NCBI RefSeq assembly: GCF_000236805.1
Contig: NZ_AGFX01000029.1
Span: 1 to 64,000 of the forward strand
Source of the DNA: Paenibacillus peoriae KCTC 3763
Lineage (GTDB): Bacteria > Bacillota > Bacilli > Paenibacillales > Paenibacillaceae
Length of the DNA: 64,000 nucleotides
Direction: 5' to 3'
Below are positions 8,801 to 15,676 of this stretch, one piece after another (the first letter of the stretch is position 1; every line of letters begins with the position of its first letter). The notes under the pieces were generated by a model. That model did no database searches. It saw only the letters and a program-made list of their open reading frames with translations, and had not been told where the DNA came from. The position numbers and the translations under genes were made by a program.

Positions 8801-9038
8801 TTCCACTGCCGGATTTCTTCCCAACACTCCTTATACAATCTCGGTAGAAGCGGGAAGCGAGATTCTGAAATATGCGTCCGGCGCAGGCGGACTTAGCGGC
8901 TCCACAGGTTTTACCGGTACAAAAAATACCACCCTTCCTCGGAACCAGGTGACCTTTGGAAAATGGACCGGACACGGGCCGAGCGTAACGCGCACATTAT
9001 TATCGGGGCCAGCTACTGATGCAAGTGTTACAAGGTAG
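5886..9038 (+). CDS. secreted GH28 polygalacturonase-type glycosidase with Fn3 domains
   Basis: A pectin-degrading enzyme of about 1050 residues. A Sec signal peptide ends near VPAHAEG. Residues about 40-155 form an Fn3 domain (LTWEKPDD near its start, APKTNYEFKVRAVY near its end). The parallel beta-helix spans about 170-690 and contains the GH28 signature set: NNGDGVEFGDC, DTGDDAINF with the catalytic aspartates, NGHGGLLAIGSHTGGW (the GHG motif) and LRIKSG. Three further Fn3-like domains follow. The layout resembles exo-poly-galacturonosidases of the PelX/PehX type, acting on pectate or xylogalacturonan outside the cell. The ATG at 5886 is preferred over 5880 because it lies eight bases from the GGAGG. 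The C-terminus ends abruptly after TGHGPSVTRTL, so a lost or frameshifted tail cannot be excluded. Confidence 0.85.
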   Translation: MKKNTNMICSFMLVLALLVVGLFPVMPVPAHAEGGYSGAPQKLSVPPLAFDESKIVLTWEKPDDYYTSAVKIVDYEVFQDGVSLGLASDNFKENYSYVNAYMDAFYGKLSAQHHRVSILSFTATDLAPKTNYEFKVRAVYADKTTSAFSAPLIFSTAATPIVIDAANYGASYITSISGVNADYKIRHANNNATVIKKIEYNTAAIQAAIDATPPGGKVVLKGSGDNAAPRYYTSGALFLHSNMTFEIEKGAVLFGSPVFDHYSRSLLAYPYSQDIRTYGLLNAVTWDYGSLENIRIVGKGAIDGNGWKNTTGSGLQTKTANDPSPDFADPTGNGWSLPNYQEGNNTNVDNNSAADSASVRGILAADAMWQSRQDQTPNAGTTQFYNARPNLTVARGVHGLYYEGLTFYNPAFHGIVNYQSEQITVNGVSVMSFDANNGDGVEFGDCLDLMVMNSFWDTGDDAINFAAGQGTVVRNSANKVASGEGRVVNNFVRNGHGGLLAIGSHTGGWIGDMVAEENVYNTSETGSKGALRIKSGATTGGGIRNIAVRDNAVNYTVATANSTIVIDTSYSDGNASTAFGPESEQPLTFENILVRNMTVSNTTIPLISAAAPGSSDYAKSPVLRNFKFEDIKILNYSGSTGGTIAINGLSDVTFRNITGLQNAITTTNSKNVTIENVDKTTDRKPDALNASGALTVTANTNNITLTWPAIGNATQYVVLVDMLDGHGYQQNKIVASMGSGPQSTVIALRPSTSYKVAVRPETIGTNASYGKLLEASVTTGAATLGGSTISTTSPNFRVKAADITGISWQDFAWNTVTDAVYGVHYYELTATPKNPKYATKKYKAYFDTSTRKGYSLWGLDDGVTYDVTMKAINWIGQEGPQWGPVTITTVPGTLMQIPKWAPDSKLTVSGGKWIGQDMTITWNEKDVTDYSNGDTARFAGYRILVNGVPVGGGAVQANAKPTVQPGQHTYVLSTAGFLPNTPYTISVEAGSEILKYASGAGGLSGSTGFTGTKNTTLPRNQVTFGKWTGHGPSVTRTLLSGPATDASVTR

Positions 9039-9204
9039 CTGTCGCTGGAGTAACGGCCACCTCTTGCGAGCGGACAGGTTATGCGACCTCCCCAAATAAT
9101 TTCAGCATCACACGGCGGCGGATTGTGGATTTGCTGAGCCGCGGTTCGCCTCCATTAATCCAATCTACAAGACTTGCAGCTTAAAGATTGGTACTGAGAT
9201 CCGT

Positions 9205-9245
9205 AAAGCAGTTATCGCAGAGCATCCTCTGAGATAACTGCTTTT
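9205..9245 (+). terminator. terminator after the pectinase gene
   Basis: AAAGCAGTTATC at 9205-9216 pairs with GATAACTGCTTT ending at 9244, with an inner CAGAG/CTCTG stem, then TTTT. It can also end the convergent marR transcript. Confidence 0.8.
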
Positions 9246-9261
9246 TCGACTCCGTATTTCT

Positions 9262-9684
9262 TTATTCATCGGTGTCGATACTAATCCTTTGCAGTAAGTC
9301 GATAAGAAGGTCTTCTTCCTCGTCAGATAAATGGCGGACAAGACCAGCATTGAGCTCATCCAGGATTCCTTGCAGGACTGGAGAAAATGCTAATGCCTTG
9401 GCCGTTGGCGACAAGAGATGGGAACGACGGTCATTCGGGTCCGTTTGTCGCTCAATGTAGCCGGATTCCTCCAAATGTCTCACCGAACGTGCTGTAGTTG
9501 CCTTGTCAAATTTGAGTTCATTCGTCAATTGTTCCTGTGTAATGCCAGGACGCTGCAGAATAAGCTTTAAAAAGCTGTGCTGGCCGCCACTGCCGATTCC
9601 GTATGGAGCCAATTTTTTGGACAATATTTTTTGATTTCGGCGCTGTAGTTGGGAAATCAACTTTCCAATCGGTTTTTTTTTCAT
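9262..9684 (-). CDS. MarR family transcriptional repressor
   Basis: A 140-residue winged-helix protein. The recognition region reads PGITQEQLTNELKFDKATT, followed by the wing with IERQTDPNDRRSHLLSPT, both typical of MarR repressors that release DNA when bound by small phenolic or drug ligands. The ATG at 9684 is chosen because it is seven bases from GAGGTG; a GTG at 9693 is the alternative. It is divergent from the MFS exporter gene at 9849, and two near-identical palindromes lie between them, so it most likely represses both. Confidence 0.85.
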   Translation of the reverse strand: MKKKPIGKLISQLQRRNQKILSKKLAPYGIGSGGQHSFLKLILQRPGITQEQLTNELKFDKATTARSVRHLEESGYIERQTDPNDRRSHLLSPTAKALAFSPVLQGILDELNAGLVRHLSDEEEDLLIDLLQRISIDTDE

Positions 9685-9754
9685 CAAATACACCTCATCG
9701 GCTTACAAATTTCAAATCCGCAGGTGGGACCAAAGCCAAGTTTACAATAACATT

Positions 9755-9768
9755 GTTGCGTACGCAAC
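9755..9768. promoter_or_regulatory. MarR operator 1
   Basis: GTTGCGTACGCAAC is a perfect palindrome that overlaps the likely -35 element (TTGCGT at 9757-9762) of the exporter promoter, whose -10 would be TACACT at 9779-9784 with a 16-base spacer. Confidence 0.7.
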
Positions 9769-9795
9769 TAATTTGCAGTACACTAGAACCGTTAC

Positions 9796-9815
9796 TTAGT
9801 TGCATACGCAACTAA
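9796..9815. promoter_or_regulatory. MarR operator 2
   Basis: TTAGTTGCATACGCAACTAA repeats the core of operator 1 with one central mismatch. The centres are 44 bases apart, about four helical turns, so two dimers would sit on the same DNA face. This copy lies just after the expected transcription start. Confidence 0.7.
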
Positions 9816-9848
9816 ATAGTAATGGACAACGATGAAGAGGTGCTAATT

Positions 9849-11318
9849 ATGAGTTCAACCGCTACAGCCGCAGCAACATATCAGGAAAATAGCGAAATCC
9901 AGAAGAAACGTTGGATGATTTTGGTCGTCTTGAATCTGTTTACGTTTATGTCCACGCTGGATGGAAGCATCATCAATATTGCTCTCCCCGTGTTGTCACG
10001 CACGTTACATTTACCGGTAGCCCAGATTGAATGGGTGACAACCGCCTATTTGATGGCTATATGTACAGCTATTTTATTCTTTGGCAAGCTCGGAGATATG
10101 GTCGGTAAAATCAAAATATTCAAGATCGGTACGATCGTGTTCATTCTCGGCTCACTGTTGTGTGGTCTTAGCTCTTCGCTGTCCCTGCTGTTGATCTCAC
10201 GTATCATTCAGGCGATTGGGGCGTCCATGACCATGGCCAACAGCCAAGGGATCGTTACGGATATCTTTCCGTCCTATGAACGAGGCAAAGCGCTTGGCCT
10301 TATCGGAACCTTCGTATCCCTAGGCAGCATCGCCGGACCGAGCTTGGGCGGGATTATTGTCTCCTCGCTGGGCTGGCAGTACATTTTCTGGGTCAATGTA
10401 CCGATAGGATTGGTGGCTGTCCTTCTGGGCTGGAAGCTACTGCCGAAGGACCTGATCAAGGTAAAAGAAAAGATCGACGTTCCCGGCAGCTTGATGTTTG
10501 CTGTTTTTATTCTCGCTTTATTCGCCGGATTGCTGCTGGGGCAGCAGGTCGGATATGGAGACAATCGTATTATCGCTTCGCTGGTGGTCGCTGTGATTGC
10601 TTTTGTCGTGTTCATTCGCTTGGAAATTCGTCGTCCACAGCCGCTGTTACAGCTCGGATTATTCAAAAACCCGTTGTTTTCGCTCAGTATATTGTGCGCT
10701 TTTCTCGTCTTCGTCGCTAACTTCTGCTTTAACATCATTTCGCCCTTTTATGCGCAGAATATGCTGAATTTGTCGCCTTTTTATGCCGGGTTCCTGCTGA
10801 TGCTGTTTCCCATCTCCATGGTTATCGTCGCCCCCCTCAGTGGTGCGCTTTCCGATAAAATTGGGTCTGAACTACTCACATTTGCCGGGCTTGTGGTCAT
10901 GGCAATTGCCCAGATTGGTTTGGCTCGCCTCCATGCAGGCAGTCCCGTTCCGTTTGTAGGTCTGTGGATCGCCATGCTGGGCATCGGCAGTGGTCTATTC
11001 CAATCGCCTAACAATTCGCTGATTATGTCCAAGGTCCCTCGTACGCAGCTCGGCTCAGCTGGAAGTGTCAACTCGCTGGTTCGTAACGTTGGTATGGTGG
11101 TGGGAATCACTTTGGCCACGTCCATCCTGTTTTATATTATGAGCAAAGAGGCCGGTTATCGTATCACCGGATTAATTCCAGGTCACCCGGAAATCTTTCT
11201 GGCCGGGATGCATGTGGTTTTCATGACATCCGCGTCCATCTGCTTCGTGGGGGCATTGCTAACAGGCTGGCGGCTGATCAGGGCTAGACGGGCAAAGGTA
11301 CGGCAAGAACAGAGATAA
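9849..11318 (+). CDS. MFS drug exporter, DHA2 (EmrB/QacA) type
   Basis: A membrane transporter of 489 residues with about 14 hydrophobic spans, expected to expel drugs in exchange for protons. Visible family marks are the N-terminal STLDGSIINIALPVLS, the motif-A loop FGKLGDMVGKIKIF, and motif C in GSIAGPSLGGIIVSSLGW. The ATG at 9849 lies six bases after GAGGTG; an upstream ATG at 9822 has no ribosome site. Control by the divergent MarR gene through two palindromes is strongly suggested. Confidence 0.85.
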   Translation: MSSTATAAATYQENSEIQKKRWMILVVLNLFTFMSTLDGSIINIALPVLSRTLHLPVAQIEWVTTAYLMAICTAILFFGKLGDMVGKIKIFKIGTIVFILGSLLCGLSSSLSLLLISRIIQAIGASMTMANSQGIVTDIFPSYERGKALGLIGTFVSLGSIAGPSLGGIIVSSLGWQYIFWVNVPIGLVAVLLGWKLLPKDLIKVKEKIDVPGSLMFAVFILALFAGLLLGQQVGYGDNRIIASLVVAVIAFVVFIRLEIRRPQPLLQLGLFKNPLFSLSILCAFLVFVANFCFNIISPFYAQNMLNLSPFYAGFLLMLFPISMVIVAPLSGALSDKIGSELLTFAGLVVMAIAQIGLARLHAGSPVPFVGLWIAMLGIGSGLFQSPNNSLIMSKVPRTQLGSAGSVNSLVRNVGMVVGITLATSILFYIMSKEAGYRITGLIPGHPEIFLAGMHVVFMTSASICFVGALLTGWRLIRARRAKVRQEQR

Positions 11319-11442
11319 AGACTTCAAAAGATCGAAGCAGGGTTCATTTGAACTGATGCAAACCGAGCAGAACTGTGATCCGCAAGAGGGTCACTCCTTT
11401 CAGGACTCCATCTTGTGGACCACAGTTTGGTATGCTTGCCCC

Positions 11443-12519
11443 CTACACTTCCACTAAGCGCCCGTTCTCTCTCCAGGATTGCAGTATTTTTTCAAGGACC
11501 CACTGGTTTTTGTATCCGTCCTCGAACAATGGAGCACGATCCACGGACTCTCCCCTTGCCAGCTTCACGAAGTCTCCATAGGCCGTATGATCATAGATTG
11601 CAGGGACTGTCCAAGTCTCGTATTCGGCATCCGGATGCTCGGGGTCACGCAGCACAATGCGGATATTTCCCCGGTTGTTGAGACTGGCGTGCAGCGCACC
11701 GAGTTCGCCGTAGATATCCACTTCGATATCGTGGCGTTTGCCAATGGCATTTTTGTGGGTGATGAATGTACCGACCGTATTATCGCCCACAATCCCATGA
11801 AAGGAAGCGAAGTCTTCCACATCCACCTTTACAGGCAAACCTGTGGCCAGATCGGGACGCTCGGGTGTAATCGTATGCAGCAGCGCTGCGACACTTTTAA
11901 ATTCACCCACCAGAAAACGAGCCAGGTCAACAATATGTGAGGCTGTATCGCCCACAACCCCGGAGCCTGCCTTGGCTAAATTATGGCGCCATGTATACGG
12001 ATGTTGATGATATGGTGAGAATGCATCCATCAGATACCGAAATTGAATGTTGTAGATGTTGCCCAGCTTGTGTTCATCCAGCAGTTGCTTAGCATATTGG
12101 AAAGCCGCGCCGTAACGATGCTTATAATGAACCAGAAAAGGCACCGGGTTCGCTGTATACAGCTTGTTTAGCCGCTCTGCTTCCTCCCACGTGAGAGTCA
12201 ACGGTTTTTCCGCCAGGACGGCTTTATGTTCTTCCAGCGCAATACGAATAATGTCAAAATGCACATCGTTGGGTGTCAGCGACAGAATCGCATCCACCTC
12301 TGGGTCACGGATCAAGGCTTCATAATGGGGGTACTGCTTAGCAGCAGGAAGTTGCAATTGCTTACCCAGCAGTTGAAGGCGATTGGAGTCCACATCACTA
12401 ATGGCTGCAATAGAAACCCCCGAGATTCTATGCAGTGATCTAATATGATATTCAGCGATCAGGCCAAGGCCGATGACACCTATGCGAATGAGTTTGGTTG
12501 AGGAGATGGAGGTACTCAT
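11443..12519 (-). CDS. Gfo/Idh/MocA family NAD(P)-dependent oxidoreductase
   Basis: A soluble dehydrogenase of 358 residues. The N-terminal Rossmann fold has RIGVIGLGLIAEYH, and the catalytic AEKPLTLTWEEAE carries the family's conserved EKP. The C-terminal alpha/beta domain follows from about residue 130 (HKHRYGAAFQYAK region, GVVGDTASHIVDLARF). Members oxidise sugars, inositols or related polyols; the substrate cannot be told from the sequence. It stands alone: the MFS gene is convergent on one side, and the DUF350 gene lies upstream on the same strand across a 200-base gap. Confidence 0.85.
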   Translation of the reverse strand: MSTSISSTKLIRIGVIGLGLIAEYHIRSLHRISGVSIAAISDVDSNRLQLLGKQLQLPAAKQYPHYEALIRDPEVDAILSLTPNDVHFDIIRIALEEHKAVLAEKPLTLTWEEAERLNKLYTANPVPFLVHYKHRYGAAFQYAKQLLDEHKLGNIYNIQFRYLMDAFSPYHQHPYTWRHNLAKAGSGVVGDTASHIVDLARFLVGEFKSVAALLHTITPERPDLATGLPVKVDVEDFASFHGIVGDNTVGTFITHKNAIGKRHDIEVDIYGELGALHASLNNRGNIRIVLRDPEHPDAEYETWTVPAIYDHTAYGDFVKLARGESVDRAPLFEDGYKNQWVLEKILQSWRENGRLVEV

Positions 12520-12716
12520 GTTATCTGGATTCCCTTCTCTGCAATTTGGCTTTATGCCTGCAGCAAATTTCCTTTTTGCTATGCAGTATCACCCGTAGCC
12601 CTGCAGAATAGTCCCTACAAAAGCGACGGATATCCATAATAATAAAAAAATCTGCAATTCCGCTGTCCGGTTTTGCAGATCCTTTTATACATCTTCTCTA
12701 TACCAATCTGTACCGG

Positions 12717-13130
12717 CTACATCAAAAACGTGCCTACCACAAAAGACACCCCGACGATGATCGAACGCAGCAGTTGCGCCAGAGCCACATTGCCTTTGGC
12801 AATTTCCTCACACACTTTGGTACGTGGGGTCAACAGATCAAAAATAATATAGACCAGACACAGCACTACTATGCCTACGGCTGACCAAATCAGCATATCG
12901 AGCCATGAGTGGCTGCTGTATGACACCATGCCCACGATAATACACAGACCTAACAGCTTTGCTCCCATATAGATGCCTGCCGCCTCATTGCCGCGTGCAA
13001 TTTCTTCATTATCGTTATAACGCGTCAGCAAGCTGAACACAAAATAACCTAAGATTAAAATGGCAAACAGGATAAGCAGGCCGATGCCTACATTGCCCAA
13101 TGCGTTGCCTAAGCTGATTTGTGAGTCCAA
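12717..13130 (-). CDS. DUF350 membrane protein (YjfL-like)
   Basis: A protein of 137 residues with four membrane spans in two similar halves, each ending in a charged loop (DNEEIARGNEAAG in one, KVCEEIAKGNVALAQ in the other), the hallmark of DUF350. In Enterobacteria the DUF350 protein YjfL is encoded with the lipoprotein YjfM and the ATP-grasp protein YjfC; here an ATP-grasp gene and a lipoprotein gene lie just upstream on the same strand. The start is TTG at 13130 with a strong AAGGAGG site. Function unknown, probably linked to envelope stress. Confidence 0.8.
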   Translation of the reverse strand: MDSQISLGNALGNVGIGLLILFAILILGYFVFSLLTRYNDNEEIARGNEAAGIYMGAKLLGLCIIVGMVSYSSHSWLDMLIWSAVGIVVLCLVYIIFDLLTPRTKVCEEIAKGNVALAQLLRSIIVGVSFVVGTFLM

Positions 13131-13148
13131 TCTTCTTCCTCCTTATAG

Positions 13149-13228
13149 ATACTTAACCATATGGATACTTAACATCATGGATATTTAACCATAGAGACAC
13201 TTAAGCATATGCATACTTAACACTATAC
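13149..13228. repeat. five 16-base tandem repeats upstream of the DUF350 gene
   Basis: Units begin at 13149, 13165, 13181, 13197 and 13213 with consensus ATACTTAACCATATGG. The ATACTTAAC half is best kept. The array fills the 155-base gap between the ATP-grasp and DUF350 genes and does not form a terminator. Confidence 0.8.
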
Positions 13229-13285
13229 ATAGCTATGTTCCAATACTTATTAATCACGTGAAAAGGCTAAGAACGCCCAGATGAC

Positions 13286-14713
13286 TCATGAGAATGCGGC
13301 CGGTACGGCGGCTGCGCAATAATAGGCCATATCGCCGGTAACCTTTTCCCCAATCCGCGGCAGGATGCCTGCAAACCGCCCCCCGATGACGAATACGCCT
13401 GTCAGCACGTAGCCATGGTATAGCCCTTCTTCGGTCTGCACCTCTGCGCTCTGCATAGGCCATAGCCGCTGATAAATCTTGGGCTGGCCTTCATAATAAG
13501 CAGCAATATGTGCGGCTTCCTCCTGCTCAGGCGTTAGCGGGGCATCTGCTTCATTAGGGTCGTCAGAGTCGTTAGATGGAGCAGCCTTCGCCAGTTGTTC
13601 CGTCAGAGCTGGAACTTCCAGCTTATTTTCGGTATCGGCAGGCTCAATCAGATGCGTCCCTTTTCCCTCCCGGCCCCATATTCCTTTGGCCACATAAGGC
13701 TCTTTATTTTGCATAAACACCGTGGGCTCAAAATACGTGGGCAGCAGGTAGGTTCGTATCACCTCCAGCTCCCGGTCGTCAAACAAACGAAAGCCGCAAA
13801 ACTCTGGTGTCTGCTCATTGCGCTCATACAGCGACCATACGGTTGCGGTGAACCCCTTGCTTTGGGTAATAATATGCTGCGGCGGATTGATTAATCCTAT
13901 TTTACCGTCTGCTACCATATCCATTAAAGCTTGCCCTACCTCTAGCCCCGAGTCTTCTTCCCGGTCATCAATCAGATATTCCAGCGGATACAGACGATAG
14001 AGGATATGTATGGGTTCTCCCCGGTGATACAATCCTTCGCCCGGTATAATTTCCAATTCTTCCAAAGGCGCATAAACCACTTCAAACCCGGCCTGCTCAC
14101 ACAAGCGCATGATATATTTCGTGTTTGTCTGATCCTCGATATGCCAATCATAGCAAGTAAAATACACTTTTGTGCCTAATCCCCTGCTGCTATAAAAATG
14201 AATCAAATCAGTCATCGCACGCTGAATCGCTTCATCCATTCCAGAAGACGGTCCCACTAGGGCAGTATCTTCCCGTGATCCTCCGCCCTCATTCAGTATC
14301 TCCAGCAGCTTCCCTTCGAGATAGGCTGCCTCAGGGATTCCAGTTGTGGTGTCCGTATTATTCTCAATACACTTGATACCCGCTTCTCCCACAATCCAGT
14401 CCTGTCGGGTAATTCCATCCGGCGCGGCCTCCATGCGTGCAGCACGCAACAAGCCCGGATGGATACCCAATCGTTCCACCAGATACTCATCCGGCATATA
14501 GCGCTGAACGAAGTGCTGAACCTTGCGATAGATGTTATGTACCGCCGCAGCCGCAGCCTGAAGCTCTGTCAGTTCGGTTTTCTCATACATCGTTAACGCG
14601 GGCACACAATAGGATTTGCCGTACATGCGATGGTACGGAATCCTGTGGCTGATTTCACCGTTAAAAAGCTCGTCATGATCATAGGGCAATTGCCGAATGG
14701 TACGCATACTCAT
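13286..14713 (-). CDS. glutathionylspermidine synthase-like ATP-grasp protein (YgiC/YjfC family)
   Basis: A cytoplasmic ligase-like protein of 475 residues from the C-terminal synthetase domain family of glutathionylspermidine synthase. Visible marks are CIENNTDTTTGIPEAAY at about residue 120, the ATP-grasp region with TVFMQNKEPYVAKGIWGREG, and the final VIGGRFAGILPRIGEKVTG. A long upstream extension of the frame exists, but ATG 14713 has a GGAGG site at the right distance and gives the family N-terminus (MRTIRQLPYDHDELF). YgiC/YjfC proteins lack the amidase half and their substrate is unknown. An acidic insert with NDSDDPNEADAP near residue 385 looks disordered. It starts one base after the lipoprotein stop. 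Confidence 0.85.
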   Translation of the reverse strand: MSMRTIRQLPYDHDELFNGEISHRIPYHRMYGKSYCVPALTMYEKTELTELQAAAAAVHNIYRKVQHFVQRYMPDEYLVERLGIHPGLLRAARMEAAPDGITRQDWIVGEAGIKCIENNTDTTTGIPEAAYLEGKLLEILNEGGGSREDTALVGPSSGMDEAIQRAMTDLIHFYSSRGLGTKVYFTCYDWHIEDQTNTKYIMRLCEQAGFEVVYAPLEELEIIPGEGLYHRGEPIHILYRLYPLEYLIDDREEDSGLEVGQALMDMVADGKIGLINPPQHIITQSKGFTATVWSLYERNEQTPEFCGFRLFDDRELEVIRTYLLPTYFEPTVFMQNKEPYVAKGIWGREGKGTHLIEPADTENKLEVPALTEQLAKAAPSNDSDDPNEADAPLTPEQEEAAHIAAYYEGQPKIYQRLWPMQSAEVQTEEGLYHGYVLTGVFVIGGRFAGILPRIGEKVTGDMAYYCAAAVPAAFS

Positions 14714-14714
14714 C

Positions 14715-15059
14715 TTAACCTCCAGAGAAAAAGCCGCTACGCGAGCCACTGCTGCCAAAGCCGCTGTGCGAGCCGGAAGATGAAGATGAGCTCTTGCGAT
14801 AAGAGCTTGAAGAAGAACGACGACTGCTATTATAGGAGGAGCCTCCACTATAATAGGTCGATCCGCCATAGTAATATCCGCTGCTGCCTGCATCCCGACA
14901 TGCTGTTTGTTCCGATACAGGAAGCTCATCGCAATCATAATACTCATCGTCACCACAGCCCGTCAGAGCGGCGGGCACAGCCAGCATCAGAGCAAAGGCC
15001 GCCATCCGTGTACGAGAACCGGGCTTGGATTTGATGTTCTCCCAAGAGTGCTCCATCAC
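14715..15059 (-). CDS. small Ser/Gly/Tyr-rich lipoprotein
   Basis: A protein of 114 residues with a hydrophobic N-terminal helix and a lipobox-like ALTGC, then an acidic DDEYYDCDELP and a long tail rich in Ser, Gly, Tyr and Arg (many Ser-Gly and Ser-Ser pairs, ending SGFFSGG). It takes the place of the YgiB/YjfM lipoprotein that accompanies YgiC/YjfC in Enterobacteria, but no clear sequence match can be claimed. The start is GTG 15059 or ATG 15056, both behind AGGAGG; it overlaps the upstream stop. Confidence 0.7.
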   Translation of the reverse strand: MMEHSWENIKSKPGSRTRMAAFALMLAVPAALTGCGDDEYYDCDELPVSEQTACRDAGSSGYYYGGSTYYSGGSSYNSSRRSSSSSYRKSSSSSSGSHSGFGSSGSRSGFFSGG

Positions 15060-15646
15060 AGATCGACCTCCTTCACAAACAAATGTACCTTTTTCAGCTG
15101 CGGGTCCAGCACTGAATAAATAAATTCATATGTTGTGCCATCCAGCACCGTAAAATGATCCAATAGACGCTGGGCCAGCTCCAACGTAAATACCGATCCT
15201 TCCCGATGCTCCATACTACGGAACGCAGGCTCATGCCATACCCAGTAAACTGCGCTGAACGTGGAGGTGTAACCCCCCTCACTTGCCAGCACGAGGTCCG
15301 TAATCGACGCACCGTAAGGCTTCGCACGTTCCCCTGTAAATTCGGTCACATAGACGGAATGCTCTGTGTGATCCTCACTTTCATTCGAGGTATGCGCCCA
15401 TAGTTTGTCATGGAGACGCGTGGCGTCTACAAGCTTGCGCAGAAACAGCTCATCTTCCGATACCGATTCCCGTGTCAGGCTGCGCAGTTCCTTTTGTGTA
15501 TCTTCTGACCATTCCCGGTATGTTAATGAATAATAAATGATGATTCCCTTCCCTTCCTGTACGCTTCTGTCGTCATTCACTATACGAGATTCTACCTTGA
15601 AAAGGTTCAATTTGGAAGAAAAATATGTAAAAAACCGCAATCCCAC
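15056..15646 (-). CDS. first gene of the YjfC-like cluster, unknown function
   Basis: Up to 196 residues, soluble, mixed alpha/beta with no signal peptide and no motif I recognise; ends with VHLFVKEVDL and overlaps the lipoprotein start by four bases. It stands where YjfK-type proteins stand in enteric yjf clusters, but no similarity can be claimed. The start is unclear: the first ATG at 15646 lies inside the terminator of the upstream gene and has no ribosome site, while a very strong GGAAGGGAAGGG lies at about residue 31-34, directly before ATC and ATT codons (near 15538). A rare ATT/ATC start, or the GTG at about residue 23, would fit better. Confidence 0.6.
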   Translation of the reverse strand: MGLRFFTYFSSKLNLFKVESRIVNDDRSVQEGKGIIIYYSLTYREWSEDTQKELRSLTRESVSEDELFLRKLVDATRLHDKLWAHTSNESEDHTEHSVYVTEFTGERAKPYGASITDLVLASEGGYTSTFSAVYWVWHEPAFRSMEHREGSVFTLELAQRLLDHFTVLDGTTYEFIYSVLDPQLKKVHLFVKEVDL

Positions 15647-15660
15647 AGGATTACGGCTTT
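15631..15660 (-). terminator. terminator of the VanY-type carboxypeptidase gene
   Basis: AAAACCGCAATCC at 15631-15643 pairs, with one mismatch, with GGATTACGGCTTT at 15648-15660; on the minus strand it is followed by a T-rich stretch. It lies 17 bases after the stop at 15677. Confidence 0.65.
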
Positions 15661-15676
15661 CTTTGTTTTTTGGCTG

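Noticed and set aside
10274-11125. Minus-strand frames in the MFS exporter gene
   Set aside because: Antisense shadows rich in Thr, Pro and Ile; no starts with ribosome sites.
13149-13228. CRISPR-like array
   Set aside because: Units are contiguous 16-mers without unique spacers, and no cas genes are in the window.
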